A stretch of 64,000 nucleotides of DNA. Source: Engraulis encrasicolus. Taxonomy: Eukaryota; Chordata; Actinopteri; Clupeiformes; Engraulidae. Below are positions 54,495-64,000 of the stretch, piece after piece (within the stretch, counting starts at the first letter, position 1; each line of letters begins with the position of its first letter). Below the pieces are notes generated by a model that worked only from the letters and a program-made list of their open reading frames with translations, was not told the origin of the DNA and made no database searches. The stretch covers positions 52,274,376-52,338,375 of the forward strand of contig NC_085873.1 of NCBI RefSeq assembly GCF_034702125.1, in the 5' to 3' direction. Position numbers and translations under genes: made by a program.

Positions 54495-54755
54495 CTCTAG
54501 TCTGTTGGCAAGGTCGTTGAGCTCCATTATCCTCAAGATGGTCAGAGTCATTCTCACAGCCCCTTCTTCCCCATACCTCTCCTTCATCTTAGAGGCCAGG
54601 TCTGTCTCATCACACTGCTCCAGCTGTCCTCTGGGAATGGGCTCAAAGCCCTCCATGATCTTTTCAGACAGGTATGCCTTGAACCGCTTCAGCTCCTTAC
54701 ACCGCAACTCATCAAACGTACTGAAGAGGTCCACAGTCTGTGTTCTGGCACTCAA
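54495..54755 (-). CDS. Pyrin-like death-fold exon of NLR gene A
   Basis: A 261-bp exon of exactly 87 codons, phase 0 at both ends. It encodes one complete pyrin-type (PYD/DAPIN) six-helix domain: L-F-S-T-F-D-E-L, K-E-L-K-R-F-K-A-Y-L, I-P-R-G-Q-L-E, D-L-A-S-K-M, Y-G-E-E-G-A-V, L-T-I-L-R-I-M, N-D-L-A-N-R-L. PYDs recruit ASC-type adaptors or caspases in inflammasomes. There is no in-frame ATG. The exon starts right after an acceptor (TGTCAG), and a donor GTAACA follows. The preceding linker exon ends in phase 0, so it splices on cleanly as the C-terminal domain of gene A after FIIND. If the donor is not used, the frame would end at 54396. The alternative is the N-terminus of gene B, but that lacks a start codon, mismatches phase (gene B needs phase 2) and sits 15 kb upstream of gene B's apparent promoter. 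Confidence 0.8.
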
Positions 54756-55071
54756 CTGACATGAAGAATATGGTAGGTCTTGTTAGTCCTGGAACTCTGC
54801 TTATCCGTCTTTATATGACACACACATACAGGTATGCTATTTATTTGATGTGATGGTTAGTATTTAGTATCTATAAGATCTAGACAAGGTGCTGAGGTGG
54901 TTTCATAGTCACTATGTCACAGTCACAGATTTTAATGTAGATATTCACAATCTCATCTTGATCACAATCCCATACCTTATTTATACACCTCTACAGGTAA
55001 AAGCCTCCTACAGGTAAAGGAAATAAATAGAATGAGCATAAACACCAAACATCTGTTGGGCTCATACTGAC

Positions 55072-55271
55072 CCTCAGACCTCTGCTTGAGCACTCAGGTG
55101 TCTGAACGTCTTGACAGCCCATGGCCTGGTCCACAGCAGTGTGAGTGTCAACAGGCTCAGCTCCACGGGGGAGGGTGGAGAGGGGACCTCGGCTGGAGGC
55201 ATGTGCGGTGCCCTGATGAGGGGGCAAGTATTCCGTCTCCTCGATCTCTGCTTCCCAAACTGCCCGTTGAG
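55072..55271 (-). CDS. Linker exon between FIIND and PYD, NLR gene A
   Basis: A 200-bp exon. The acceptor CTCAG ends at 55272 and the donor AGG/GTCAGT is at 55072/55071. It starts in phase 1 (CT completing a codon begun by G of the FIIND exon, giving Ala) and ends in phase 0. It encodes A-Q-R-A-V-W-E-A-E-I-E-E-T-E-Y-L, then a Pro/Ser/Gly-rich flexible stretch of about 50 residues. The first part echoes R-G-Q-Q-A-V-W-S-A-E-F at the end of the FIIND exon, where UPA domains usually close, so it may be an alternative or duplicated UPA terminus. Other donor choices (AGAG/GTCTGA) exist, but only the one used keeps the PYD frame. Confidence 0.7.
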
Positions 55272-55427
55272 CTGAGATCAAAAGGGTAATTTATTAGAAG
55301 TTACTACCAGCTTAAACTACATGCAATATGGAGTAAATGTGTGTCATGGTCTTAGTCGAAGTCAAAGTTAGTCTCTAAGGAATAATAGTTGTGCAACTGG
55401 AGTGGTCTCACAGGTCGTGGCCTCTAG

Positions 55428-55433
<6 letters not shown>

Positions 55434-55516
<83 letters not shown>

Positions 55517-55535
55517 TGTCTGTCTGTCTGTGTCT
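55434..55535. repeat. (GT)n(GTCT)n microsatellite
   Basis: A GT tract of about 80 bp followed by GTCT repeats, in the intron between the FIIND and linker exons. Confidence 0.95.
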
Positions 55536-55543
55536 GTGTCTAT

Positions 55544-55734
55544 GGGTCTTTCTCAAAGCCTAGGCCAGTGTCCTTCTAAGTCTATCAGCCTAATTAGTGA
55601 TTGGATACCCTTTATTAGTCACACCCAGTGATTGGATATTCTGTAGAGTTCACCAAAAAGTATCCAATCACTGGGCGTGACTAATTAGGCTGATACACTT
55701 GGAAGGACACTGGCCTAGGTTTTGAGAAAGACCC
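55544..55734. repeat. 191-bp hairpin (palindromic MITE)
   Basis: Arms of about 80-90 bp are inverted copies: 'gggtctttctcaaa', 'cctaggccagtgtccttc', 'atcagcctaattagt' and 'cagtgattggata' on the left, their complements on the right, with a loop near 55635-55660. It ends 21 bp from the splice donor of the FIIND exon. No clear target duplication. Confidence 0.9.
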
Positions 55735-55755
55735 AATGTCTGTGCGTGTGTACAC

Positions 55756-56675
55756 CTTCTGTCAGGCCTCTGCTCCTGGTCTGCCTATCGTGTGTGCCAG
55801 TCTGGAACTCTGCGCTCCACACGGCCTGCTGCCCCCTGCTGGCTGAACTGAAGAGCTGCAGGTGGAGGGAGATGGGTGCTGGATCAGGAAGCTTCACCTG
55901 GAAGAATTCGGGGAGAGCCCGACAGTACCTCAGCATCAGCTCATTTGGGTTGATTTTAGGGACGCAATCAGTAGACTGATCTGCACACAGTCTGTAGAAT
56001 TCATTAATCCGAAGAGAGTTGTTTGGTTGTGGACAAGCCTGTCTCACACCCCTGAACTCCTTCTCTTCTTCCTTCACCTTCTCTATCAGTTTGGGATCCT
56101 CAGGCAGCAGGTAGCAGCGGAATTGGTGAGAAATGCTGCTCTGGTGGTACACAAACACCATGGCATGCACCGCAAATAGCCAGGAGGTGATGTCAGGAAG
56201 AACATTACCAAAAATGGAGAAGGAGGGGTTCACCAGCCTGGCATGGGAGCGACTCAGCTCACACGTCTCCAGATACACTCCACCATCCTGCTGATGCAGA
56301 ACCTTCACAGCATCCTTCAGAGCAGGCTGACACCCTCCCAAACACAGGAAATGAGGCAGGTGGATCTCCTCCAGCTTTCCCGACATGAGCTTGATGTCCA
56401 TCAGAGGACCAGCTGGACTGCACTGCATACGGGCCAGCTCTTCAGTAAACATGTACCAGTCCATGAAGCGATACTGCAGGGTGACTGGACCACCACACGA
56501 CCAGCGCAGGCTGGACTCTGAGCACTCATAGCTCCCTGCAGCAGACCTCAGACTGTAGGTTGAGATACTCTTCTCTGTGGAGACCTCAGGCTCCACCAGG
56601 ACCCAGTGGCTGGTGTCTGGAACTTCAGCACAGCATTCACAGCCCCTCTGTGTGTCATCACCCAGGCCATCGACC
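55756..56675 (-). CDS. FIIND (ZU5-UPA) exon of NLR gene A
   Basis: A 920-bp exon of 306 full codons, phase 2 at the acceptor (TATAG, 56677-56676) and phase 1 at the donor (GAAG/GTGTAC, 55756/55755). The N-terminal half is ZU5-like (W-V-L-V-E-P-E-V-S-T; S-A-A-G-S-Y-E-C-S; L-Q-Y-R-F-M-D-W; I-H-L-P-H-F-L-C-L). The C-terminal half is UPA-like. At the junction P-S-F-S-I-F-G matches the F/S autocleavage motif of NLRP1 and CARD8 (Phe codon 56221-56219, Ser codon 56218-56216), and a His (56296-56294) lies 26 residues upstream, near the catalytic His position. In NLRP1/CARD8 self-cleavage here leaves a releasable UPA-death-domain fragment that nucleates the inflammasome. No stop or frameshift. A GACA/CA microsatellite forms the acceptor's pyrimidine tract on the coding strand. 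Confidence 0.9.
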
Positions 56676-56680
56676 CTATA

Positions 56681-56690
56681 AGACAGACAG

Positions 56691-56724
<34 letters not shown>

Positions 56725-56733
56725 ACACACACA

Positions 56734-56762
<29 letters not shown>
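56681..56762. repeat. (GACA)n(CA)n microsatellite at FIIND acceptor
   Basis: On the coding strand this reads as TG and TGTC repeats ending in CTTATAG, so the repeat itself supplies the pyrimidine-rich stretch before the FIIND exon. Confidence 0.95.
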
Positions 56763-56766
<4 letters not shown>

Positions 56767-57384
56767 GTGTTGAGAAGGAGACAGATTAGGGGGGGGTGTC
56801 TTAGTATATATTGAGGGGCATTAGTCTATTTTATTTTTCAATACTAAGGGGGGCGTTGGCAGGCTTATGATAGGCTTATGATGAAGTCAAGGGGACGTTT
56901 CTTCAAAAGAGGCTGAGAACCACTTAAAATAACCTCAACAAGCAAACCAGTCTGGAGAGCTGCTGCAATGTCACTTCATGCACTCCTATATATATTGTAT
57001 ATACTACAGATATATCACTGTGTTAGTTTAAACACCAGTCTTTATAATACTGTAACTGCACTGTGCTAGTTTAAACACCAGTCTGCATGATACTTTACAC
57101 ACTTAAGTGTTTCATACAAGTGTTTCCCTGAGAAATTTCGTTTGACAAGATGGTGTGGGGTTAGCCTGTATCAATGACACATGCCCATTATCATTAGAAA
57201 GGCTATGTTGTGCAGTTTCATATGAAGTAGGCTATGAAAACCCCAAGGGTATACTGTTATGATGAAGCAAATTACATTAACAACACAAAAACTATCTTTT
57301 CAGGGAACTTAGTCAAGGTGGTAGGTATTTGTTGTCAAGGAGGGCACCTTCAGAATAAAAGTGCTGGGGAAAACCCTGCGCTAG
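56763..57384. other. Gene A intron, no exon seen
   Basis: No coding sequence. Two diverged forerunners of the 40-bp repeat of 57815 ('gtttaaacaccagtct') occur at about 57030 and 57073. Confidence 0.5.
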
Positions 57385-57560
57385 TCTGTAAAGTAAGGAC
57401 AGCCGTGGGTCAATGGTTCCGGTCTTTAAATCAGAGGGTTGCGGGTTCAAATCCTATCCTTACCAGCATCTTCACCCATGGCTGAAGTGCCCTTGAGCAA
57501 GGCACCAAACCTCTTATTGCTGTAAGCCGCTTTGGATTTTTTTTTTTTTTTAAACTGTCA
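57385..57560 (+). mobile_element. tRNA-derived SINE, copy 1
   Basis: A-box-like 'gtgggtcaatggttc' and a B-box 'gggttcaaatcc' (57443-57454), then a body with 'gcccttgagcaaggcacc' and a T-rich stretch, ending in 'aatgtaatgtaa'. It looks like a tRNA gene locally but lacks an acceptor stem. Confidence 0.82.
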
Positions 57561-57585
57561 GCCAAGTGTAATGTAATGTAAAAAT

Positions 57586-57815
57586 GTGGCAGCCGTGACC
57601 TAGTGGTTAGAGAGTTGATCTTTCAATCTGGGGGTTGCAGGTTCAAATCCCCGCTGACCTCTCCCTACATATCCATGGCTGAAGTGCCCTTGAGCAAGGC
57701 ACCTAACCGTGCATTGCTCCAGGGACTGTAACCAATACCCTGAAAAATAATATCTGTAAGTTACTTTGAATAAAATGAAAGCGTCAGCTAAGTGAAATGT
57801 AATGTGATGTAATAT
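57586..57815 (+). mobile_element. tRNA-derived SINE, copy 2
   Basis: A-box 'gacctagtggttag' (57597-57610), B-box 'ggttcaaatcc' (57640-57650), the same body ('ccatggctgaagtgcccttg', 'agcaaggcacc') as copy 1, then a tail of 'aatgtaatgtgatgtaa' type. It was inserted directly behind copy 1 in the same orientation. Confidence 0.85.
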
Positions 57816-58112
57816 AGTACTAATGTAATGTCTCAGATAACACACCAGTCTGTAGAGTACTGATGTAATGTGTCATGTAACACACCAGTCTGGATAGTAC
57901 TGATGTAATGTGTCACGTTACACACCAGTCTGTATAGTACTGATGTAATGTGTCTCATTACACACCAGTCTGTATAGTACTGATGTAATGTGTCACGTTA
58001 CACACCAGTCTGTATAGTACTGATGTAATGTGTCACGTTACACACCAGTCTGTAGAGTACTGATGTAATGTGTCATGTTACACACCAGTCTGGATAGTAC
58101 TGATGTAATGTG
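57815..58112. repeat. 40-bp minisatellite
   Basis: Seven tandem copies of a 40-bp unit 'tagtactgatgtaatgtgtc' plus 'acgttacacaccagtctgta' with few variants. It starts at the ATGTA-rich tail of SINE copy 2. Confidence 0.93.
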
Positions 58113-58119
58113 TATGTGT

Positions 58120-58880
<761 letters not shown>

Positions 58881-59009
58881 TAAAGATTGAATACTAAAGC
58901 TCATCATTACATCTTATCTCCATCTTTCTCTGAAGATATCAGATATAATTAACAAATTACACAACAGCGCATGCGCATGTGCACTCACACGCGAAGCAAA
59001 GCAAGCCAA

Positions 59010-59145
59010 CATGGGGCACGGGAGATAGACTGCGGGTACATTCCATTATGCAGTCTCCCGTCCTCCACTTGTGCTTGTGGCCTCGCTCCACCTCCGTGGA
59101 GAAAACAATAAACTTTCCCCGCTGTCTGCCCAGCCAGGTTTTTCA
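59010..59145. repeat. Dispersed repeat, copy 3 of 3 (inverted)
   Basis: The complement shares 'gaaagtttattgttttctcc', 'gaggccacaagcaca' and 'acgggag' with the copies at 47330 and 49455. Confidence 0.6.
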
Positions 59146-59204
59146 TTCACCACTCTGATTGCAAATGAGAAAATTACATTAGAATTGCACTTTTGCAAGA
59201 TATT

Positions 59205-59375
59205 TAATTACCTCCGCCAAGGAGGTTATGAGATCGCCTGAGTTTGTGTGTGTGTTGTCTGTGTTGTCTGTGTTGTCTGTGTTTGTTAGTTCGCTGCTAT
59301 TCCACTGCCTGACACAAGGTGCGCACGGTGAGCACTGAGCAGAGGCCTTCGCTGCCAGCTCCAACACCTAGTGCA
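59205..59375. repeat. CTCCGCC-type dispersed repeat, second copy
   Basis: Begins 'taattacctccgccaaggag' and 'gttatgagatcgcc', continues with 'ttcgctgctatt' and 'cctgacacaaggtg', matching 8915-9022. It carries a local triplication of 'tgttgtctg'. Confidence 0.7.
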
Positions 59376-59739
59376 TTTCACTTAAAAAGTTGTTCATCTG
59401 CAGGCAGCCTTCATCCGCAGGCAGTAATCAGTCTTGTCAAATGAATTACCACCGCTACCAAAAATATTCAATTTGTGATGGGTGGCCTAGGCTATGCTAT
59501 CATTGCTGTTGCGAGAAGGACAGTGACCACCCCCGCAGATCGTTTAGGTTCACAATGCTGTCAAATTAATTACGTTGTCAAAAAAATATGGAATATGTGA
59601 TCATGTAAGTTCACAACGTTGTTGTGGACTGTGATTTAGGTTCACAATCCTGTCGAATTAATTAGGCTACCGTCGCTAAAATAATTAATGATTGTAGGTC
59701 TAGGCCTACGTTCACAATGCTGGTAAAATTCATTACATC

Positions 59740-59848
<109 letters not shown>

Positions 59849-59883
59849 GCTTCCAAGGTTTCCCATGAAAACACATACACAAT

Positions 59884-61031
59884 AGGGTTTAATATTTTTT
59901 CCGAAAATGGCATGAATCAAATCCCGGGATCGGACGACCCATTTCCTGGGAATCCCGGGAAATCCCCTTTTTTTGGTTTTTTTTTCCTCCCATTTTTTTA
60001 TCTATTCATGTAGAGGCTATAATTCAATTGTCCCTCCCAAACTGGCATTTTGTATCAAGTTGTTACTGTTTGTATCATTATTGGGAGAAAAGAATTAAGA
60101 TTAAGCTCTACTATCCACCAACACAATAATAATGAAGTGTAAGATGATAGCCTGTGCGCAGCATGCAGCGCTTATCCATGACGGGTGGATTGTTGGTGAC
60201 GGTGACTCGTCTTCTAAAAAAAAGAAAAAACCTAAGCAGCCCTTACATAAAAGTAGGACACTGTTATGAAAACGAAATATGGTATAGTCCAGTGATGTAC
60301 CCGAACGCGTTCATGTTCAAGTTCAAGTTCATGAACGAGTTCATATTTTGAGCGAACGTGAACTGAACGTACACTATTTACAATATGATGAATGAACTAT
60401 GAATGCGTTCATTCTGGAGCCCATGAACGACACGTTCATTAGTTCTTCATTCCGTTCATTCCGTAGTTACCAGATTTCATTAATATTCCTGCAGAAACCG
60501 CGACTAAACACAATGTCAGAGAGTCTAATATTATGTCTTATCCATTCTCTCTGACAGCGTCAGACACCAATTCTCTCCGACTGTCTTTAGTCTCGTGCAA
60601 AGAGGCGGGACCAAGCAAACAGCAGGCATCGCTCTACTTAAAATCAGAGCGGCCAGCAACCAGCCAGCAGTGTGCGAGTTTTCTGATTTCCGGTGACTTT
60701 TTAGATTAACGCCTCTAGCGGCCGTCTTCTGGGCGTTCGGAATAAGTGTGGAGTGCTCTTGCTTCACTATTTAAGTTAAAATGCGCCGCGCACAGCACCA
60801 ACAACAAGAGAAAGCTGCCTGCTGGCATGTTGCAGGATGGCAAATTTTGCGCATGAGACAGAGAACAACAGTGCAGGAAAACGTTAGTCCACGCACCCGT
60901 TTTAAGTAGGCCTACAGTAACTGAAAAGAAGTGCATTTTTTTCCCGGTTTCCCGTCATGGCTTTCCCGGGAAAGGGGAAATTGTTTTGATCAGATTTCCC
61001 GGAAATCCCGGGTCCCGGGATTAAACCCGAT
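59884..61031. mobile_element. hAT-like element with CCCGGGA-rich ends
   Basis: The left end 'agggtttaatattttttcc' and the right end, the complement of 'cgggtttaatcccgggaccc', are inverted. An 8-9-bp direct repeat 'atacacaat' flanks it (59875-59883; about 61030-61038). 'tcccggga' motifs crowd both ends. The interior holds a 'gttcatgaacg'-rich block (60297-60470) and a segment shared with the repeats at 26.6-28.1 kb. No transposase is recognised. Confidence 0.65.
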
Positions 61032-61119
61032 ACACAATCAAAACAATACACACACTTGCTTTCACCAGTACACTTGCTATGTTACAAATTGCATGAGTTA
61101 CAAGAGTTACAAATGCATG

Positions 61120-61127
<8 letters not shown>

Positions 61128-61196
<69 letters not shown>
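61128..61196. repeat. (CA)n microsatellite
   Basis: A CA tract after a short CGCG run, in the same intronic position relative to an LRR exon as the tract at 3007. Confidence 0.95.
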
Positions 61197-61197
<1 letters not shown>

Positions 61198-61369
61198 CAG
61201 AAACAACACGCATAGGCTACATCTTAACACATACACACATCACTGTAACAAAAGTTTCATTCCAGGGACCCATGATTCCTCACCCCTCATGTACATCCCT
61301 CCGATCACACACCCCAAAACCCATCACTGGTTTCCCCCCACAGGTCTGTTGTTGTGTGTTAACACTCAC

Positions 61370-61543
61370 TTTAGTGCTTCCAGTTTGCATCGAGGATCCT
61401 TGAGGAGTTCTGAGAGATACTGAACTTCTGTATCATTAATACTATTGAAACTGACGTCTAGAGTCTTCAAACAGCTGGAGGTTGATCTGGCAGCAGCTGC
61501 TATTGCTGCACAACTCTTCTCTGTGAGGTCACAACCCGCCAGC
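61370..61543 (-). CDS. LRR exon of NLR gene A
   Basis: A 174-bp exon of 58 codons with two leucine-rich repeats (C-D-L-T-E-K-S-C-A-A-I; L-K-T-L-D-V-S-F-N-S-I-N-D-T-E-V). The acceptor AG is at 61545-61544 and the donor GTGAGT starts at 61369. It is phase 2 at both ends, joining directly to the phase-2 FIIND exon at 56675. It is a paralogue of the gene B LRR exons, but more diverged than those are among themselves. The preceding exons of gene A lie beyond the right edge. Confidence 0.9.
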
Positions 61544-61619
61544 CTGAGAGAAACACAATGACGCATCTGATTATTACAATGATTATTACCTCTACATATA
61601 ATAAACAAGCTCTAATTAA

Positions 61620-62800
61620 CAGACATACACACAGTACATTGTCTTTGAGTGGCCAATACACACATGGTTCCGATGACGGTATTATTTCGTCCAATAAGGT
61701 ACTCTCTCTCAAACAATAAACAGGAGTGCGCTAGCTTGCTTAACATGCTGTCACGTCAAGAGGGTCATATGCCAACGGTAAGCTGTCTCTATTTCCATTC
61801 ATTTTAGATATCACTGCAGTTTAAGTTGCTGCAACTGTTTGAACCTGGTTGTATGCTTGACTAAAGTCTGCGCAGGTCACGTTTATTTTTAAAAAAATTG
61901 TGGCCCGAAGTTTGAAAACTGAGTAGCCTACGCAACGCTGTTGTGGAAATGTTTGATTCCAGCGTTTTCTCGTGCTGTTGGGTGCACCACGTATGCCGCG
62001 GGTGCATTCTGGGAAATGTATTGCAATTAGTTGCCTTTCTGTTTGTGGTGAAATCCAATTGACATAGACTGCCATGTGCTAGTAATATGAATGAATAAAT
62101 TAATTGTTGTACTTAGGACTGCTACTTCTATAGCACATAATTGTAACCTATATACTGTATGTAATGGGAGTCTTTTCTTGAGTTAGTTATTATTGTGACA
62201 TTAGAGGTGTAAAAGTGTGGTGTTGTTGCCGGAAAGCTTTGTTTAGACTAACTGACTGGTAACTACAACATGTAGAGTTTCTAAAGTATTGTTTATTGTG
62301 GAAGACATTGAAATGTGGCTACTGATAAATGACACTCCTCCTGTGTAATGTGCAATGAATAATAGGCTACTTCTAGCCTAGTAAACTAGCGCCACCCGCT
62401 GGACAGTATTTTTTGTTTGCCTGCGATTGGTCTAGCCTCGATCCGTAGAGGTGGTCTGCCACATTGCCCTGAATCTGGCAAACCAATCACAGCGCAGAGT
62501 TTAAAAAAAAAAATTCAAAGCGGGCAGGGTTTTGAGGGAGTGTCGACGAAGCTTGCGAGGCTGGGGATAGCACAACAACAAGAATGATTGAACTGCTGTT
62601 GTTTGACGTCAGTTTTGGAAGAATTATACTCAAGGTTTTCGTTGAAACTTGCTCATTTTTAAGACAGACTTTTTCGCCGTTTTACCAACAGGCTATAAAA
62701 TTTGGATCCACGTTCTTTGATGGTAGTAATTGTCAGTTGCGCTGATTGGTCAGAGCGTTGGCCTGTGGGCACAGACACGGTTTGAAAGACAATGGGTTGT
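61620..62800. other. Gene A intron, no exon seen
   Basis: No coding sequence. Near 62405-62500 a pair of inverted 'ctgcgattggt' / 'accaatcacagcgcag' sequences marks a likely small non-autonomous element. Confidence 0.5.
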
Positions 62801-64000
62801 TCTCTTTTCTTTTTTACTTTCTTTTTTACTAATTATTTACATCCAGATACAAAGTTACAAGCATGAAAAGAGACAAACAGCATCATAATAATAAAACAGA
62901 ATCAACATAATAAAAAAGAACAGCTCATGGGTTCATCACCTTCATTCTTTTATGAGTGTAAACAATCAAGTCTATTCATCCATCAATAGGCATATGCCAG
63001 ATGCCAAATGCCAGATCTCCAATGTGAATTTGCTTATTGATCCCAGCATGATCTCTTCTCGCTTGAATAGTTCCCTATCGTCATTTATAAATACTTGTAG
63101 TGGGCTACCCTAGGTCTCTTGGACCTTTTCAGATAGAATGGTTTTGTGAGACTACCGTTCACCTTAATTGTGGCAGTTGGTTCTTAATATAACACATTTA
63201 TACAGTTGACAGATTTTTCATCAAAACCAAACCTCTCTAGCACCATATACAAATAAATCCAGCTTACGAAGTCAAAAGCTGATTTTGCATCGACACTAAC
63301 TAAAGTGGCTCCCTTTCTTGTAGGTTGGGTCTCTTCTATTATGTGTATCATCTTCCTAATATTGTCCTGTGTCTGTCGTCCTTTAATAAAGCCAGTCCGG
63401 TCTTCGTCTATAATATCAGTCATGAATGTCTCAAATCTTTTAGAGATTATTGAGGTGTACATCTTGTGTTGTATTTAGTACTGAAATGGGTCTATAACTA
63501 CTGCATTGTTCTTTATCCTTACCCTCTTTTGGTATAGTTGCTTTAATGGCCTCTCTCCATGAAGTCAGAATCTTTCCTTTTTTCAATTGTATCTAAATGA
63601 GTACTGGGGATAACTCCTGTCTGAACATGTTATACAATTCTGAGGGGATTTATTGGCCTTCATCCTAGAGATTGCCCATTCCATTTCCTCCTAAGTTATT
63701 TATGCAGTCAGTAGGTTATTTTGCTCCTCTCCTATTGATGGTAAATCCAACCCGTCTAGGAAGTTTCTCATATCCTTTTCATCTGCCATTGTTGGTTGTG
63801 TATATACATTTTGATAATAATCCCTGAACACTCTCTCTTTTCCACCTGGATCTGTTATCAGGTCATTCGTCTGAGGATCTCTAATTTTGTACATGGTGTT
63901 CAATGCTTGTTGTTTCCTTATACGTCTAGCCAGTAATCTGCTGGCTTTAGAACCTCCCTCATAGTAAGTTAATTTAACAAATCTAGCCTTCTTTTCCACT
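62800..64000 (-). mobile_element. L1-like LINE fragment, runs off the edge
   Basis: The minus strand shows two coding remnants. 63999-63700 reads like the region just before the L1 reverse transcriptase (S-K-A-S-R-L-L-A-R-R-I, F-R-D-Y-Y-Q-N-V-Y). 63462-63184 reads like early RT motifs (I-I-D-E-D-R-T-G-F-I-K-G-R, S-V-D-A-K-S-A-F-D-F-V-S-W, L-E-R-F-G-F). Frames are broken between and after them. Most of the RT and the C-terminal region are missing. The copy ends near an A-rich tract (T-rich on plus, about 62798-62832). It is 3'-complete but internally deleted, and dead in the visible part. Confidence 0.8.
63184..63462 (-). pseudogene. L1-like reverse transcriptase fragment
   Basis: About 92 codons covering the G-F-I-K-G-R motif and the first catalytic-region motif (A-K-S-A-F-D). 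The Y-x-D-D box is not present. Stops and frameshifts follow on the 3' side, with faint continuation (N-G-S-L-T-K-P-F) to about 63060. Confidence 0.8.

Noticed and set aside
54495..54755. PYD exon as the N-terminal exon of gene B
   Set aside because: No in-frame ATG, phase 0 end versus phase 2 needed, 15 kb upstream of a promoter-like region, and perfect phase fit behind the linker exon of gene A. Kept as the alternative, not the main call.
57396..57660. tRNA genes
   Set aside because: A and B boxes are present but acceptor and anticodon stems do not close, and a shared SINE body follows. They are SINE heads.

Overview
This window looks like part of a teleost fish chromosome. The evidence is protein families, not a species match: two fish-type NOD-like receptor (NLR) genes with the FISNA-NACHT exon and 174-bp leucine-rich-repeat exons typical of the fish NLR expansion, fish-style tRNA-derived SINEs, Tc1/mariner, hAT and piggyBac-like DNA elements, a Ty3/gypsy element, L1 and R4-type LINE fragments, and very abundant (CA)n. 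All host coding sequence I can support is on the minus strand. I cannot name the species.

Gene A occupies the right side and is read right to left. It has one LRR exon (61370-61543), a FIIND (ZU5-UPA) exon (55756-56675), a linker exon (55072-55271) and a pyrin-like death-fold exon (54495-54755). The splice phases join these in exactly that order (2, then 1, then 0), so the visible 3' half encodes LRR-FIIND-linker-PYD. This is an NLRP1-like layout with a pyrin-type domain where a CARD would be expected. The NACHT part lies beyond 64000.

Gene B is the next NLR downstream. It has a candidate promoter with TATA, ISRE and IRF-like motifs (about 39410-39550), a probable 5'UTR exon (39268 to about 39410), three small phase-2 cassette exons (38852-38923, 22978-23049, 8073-8138), the intact 1806-bp FISNA-NACHT exon (4461-6266) and three LRR exons (3180-3353, 2686-2859, 208-381). 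It continues past position 1. Every coding junction is phase 2. No stop or frameshift is seen, but one base (5862) is ambiguous. Gene B spans at least 39 kb because its introns are packed with transposons.

The transposon layer, left to right: an R4/Rex6-like LINE fragment (about 540-2066); a hAT-like element (6449-7972); a decayed Tc1 (9803-20408) split by a nearly pristine Ty3/gypsy retrotransposon (11378-20393, LTRs about 99.6% identical, intact gag and pol, GGGAAAC frameshift site); a three-level nest (24907-34495) whose core is a 7.46-kb element with long inverted ends and an 8-bp target duplication; a long-inverted-repeat element (36500-38315) holding a TTAA-flanked piggyBac-like insert; a 1.9-kb minisatellite grown inside a Tc1 transposase remnant (40920-42788); a hairpin with a telomere-like core (44728-45094); a SINE with an internally amplified block (50440-50940); and a 2.2-kb inverted-repeat element with a decayed protein remnant (51887-54067). 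An L1-like LINE fragment runs off the right edge.

Nothing resembles a prokaryotic system. The most notable points are the FIIND-PYD C-terminus of gene A, the dispersed cassette exons of gene B, the 7.46-kb unclassified element, and two minisatellites whose birth sequence can be read.
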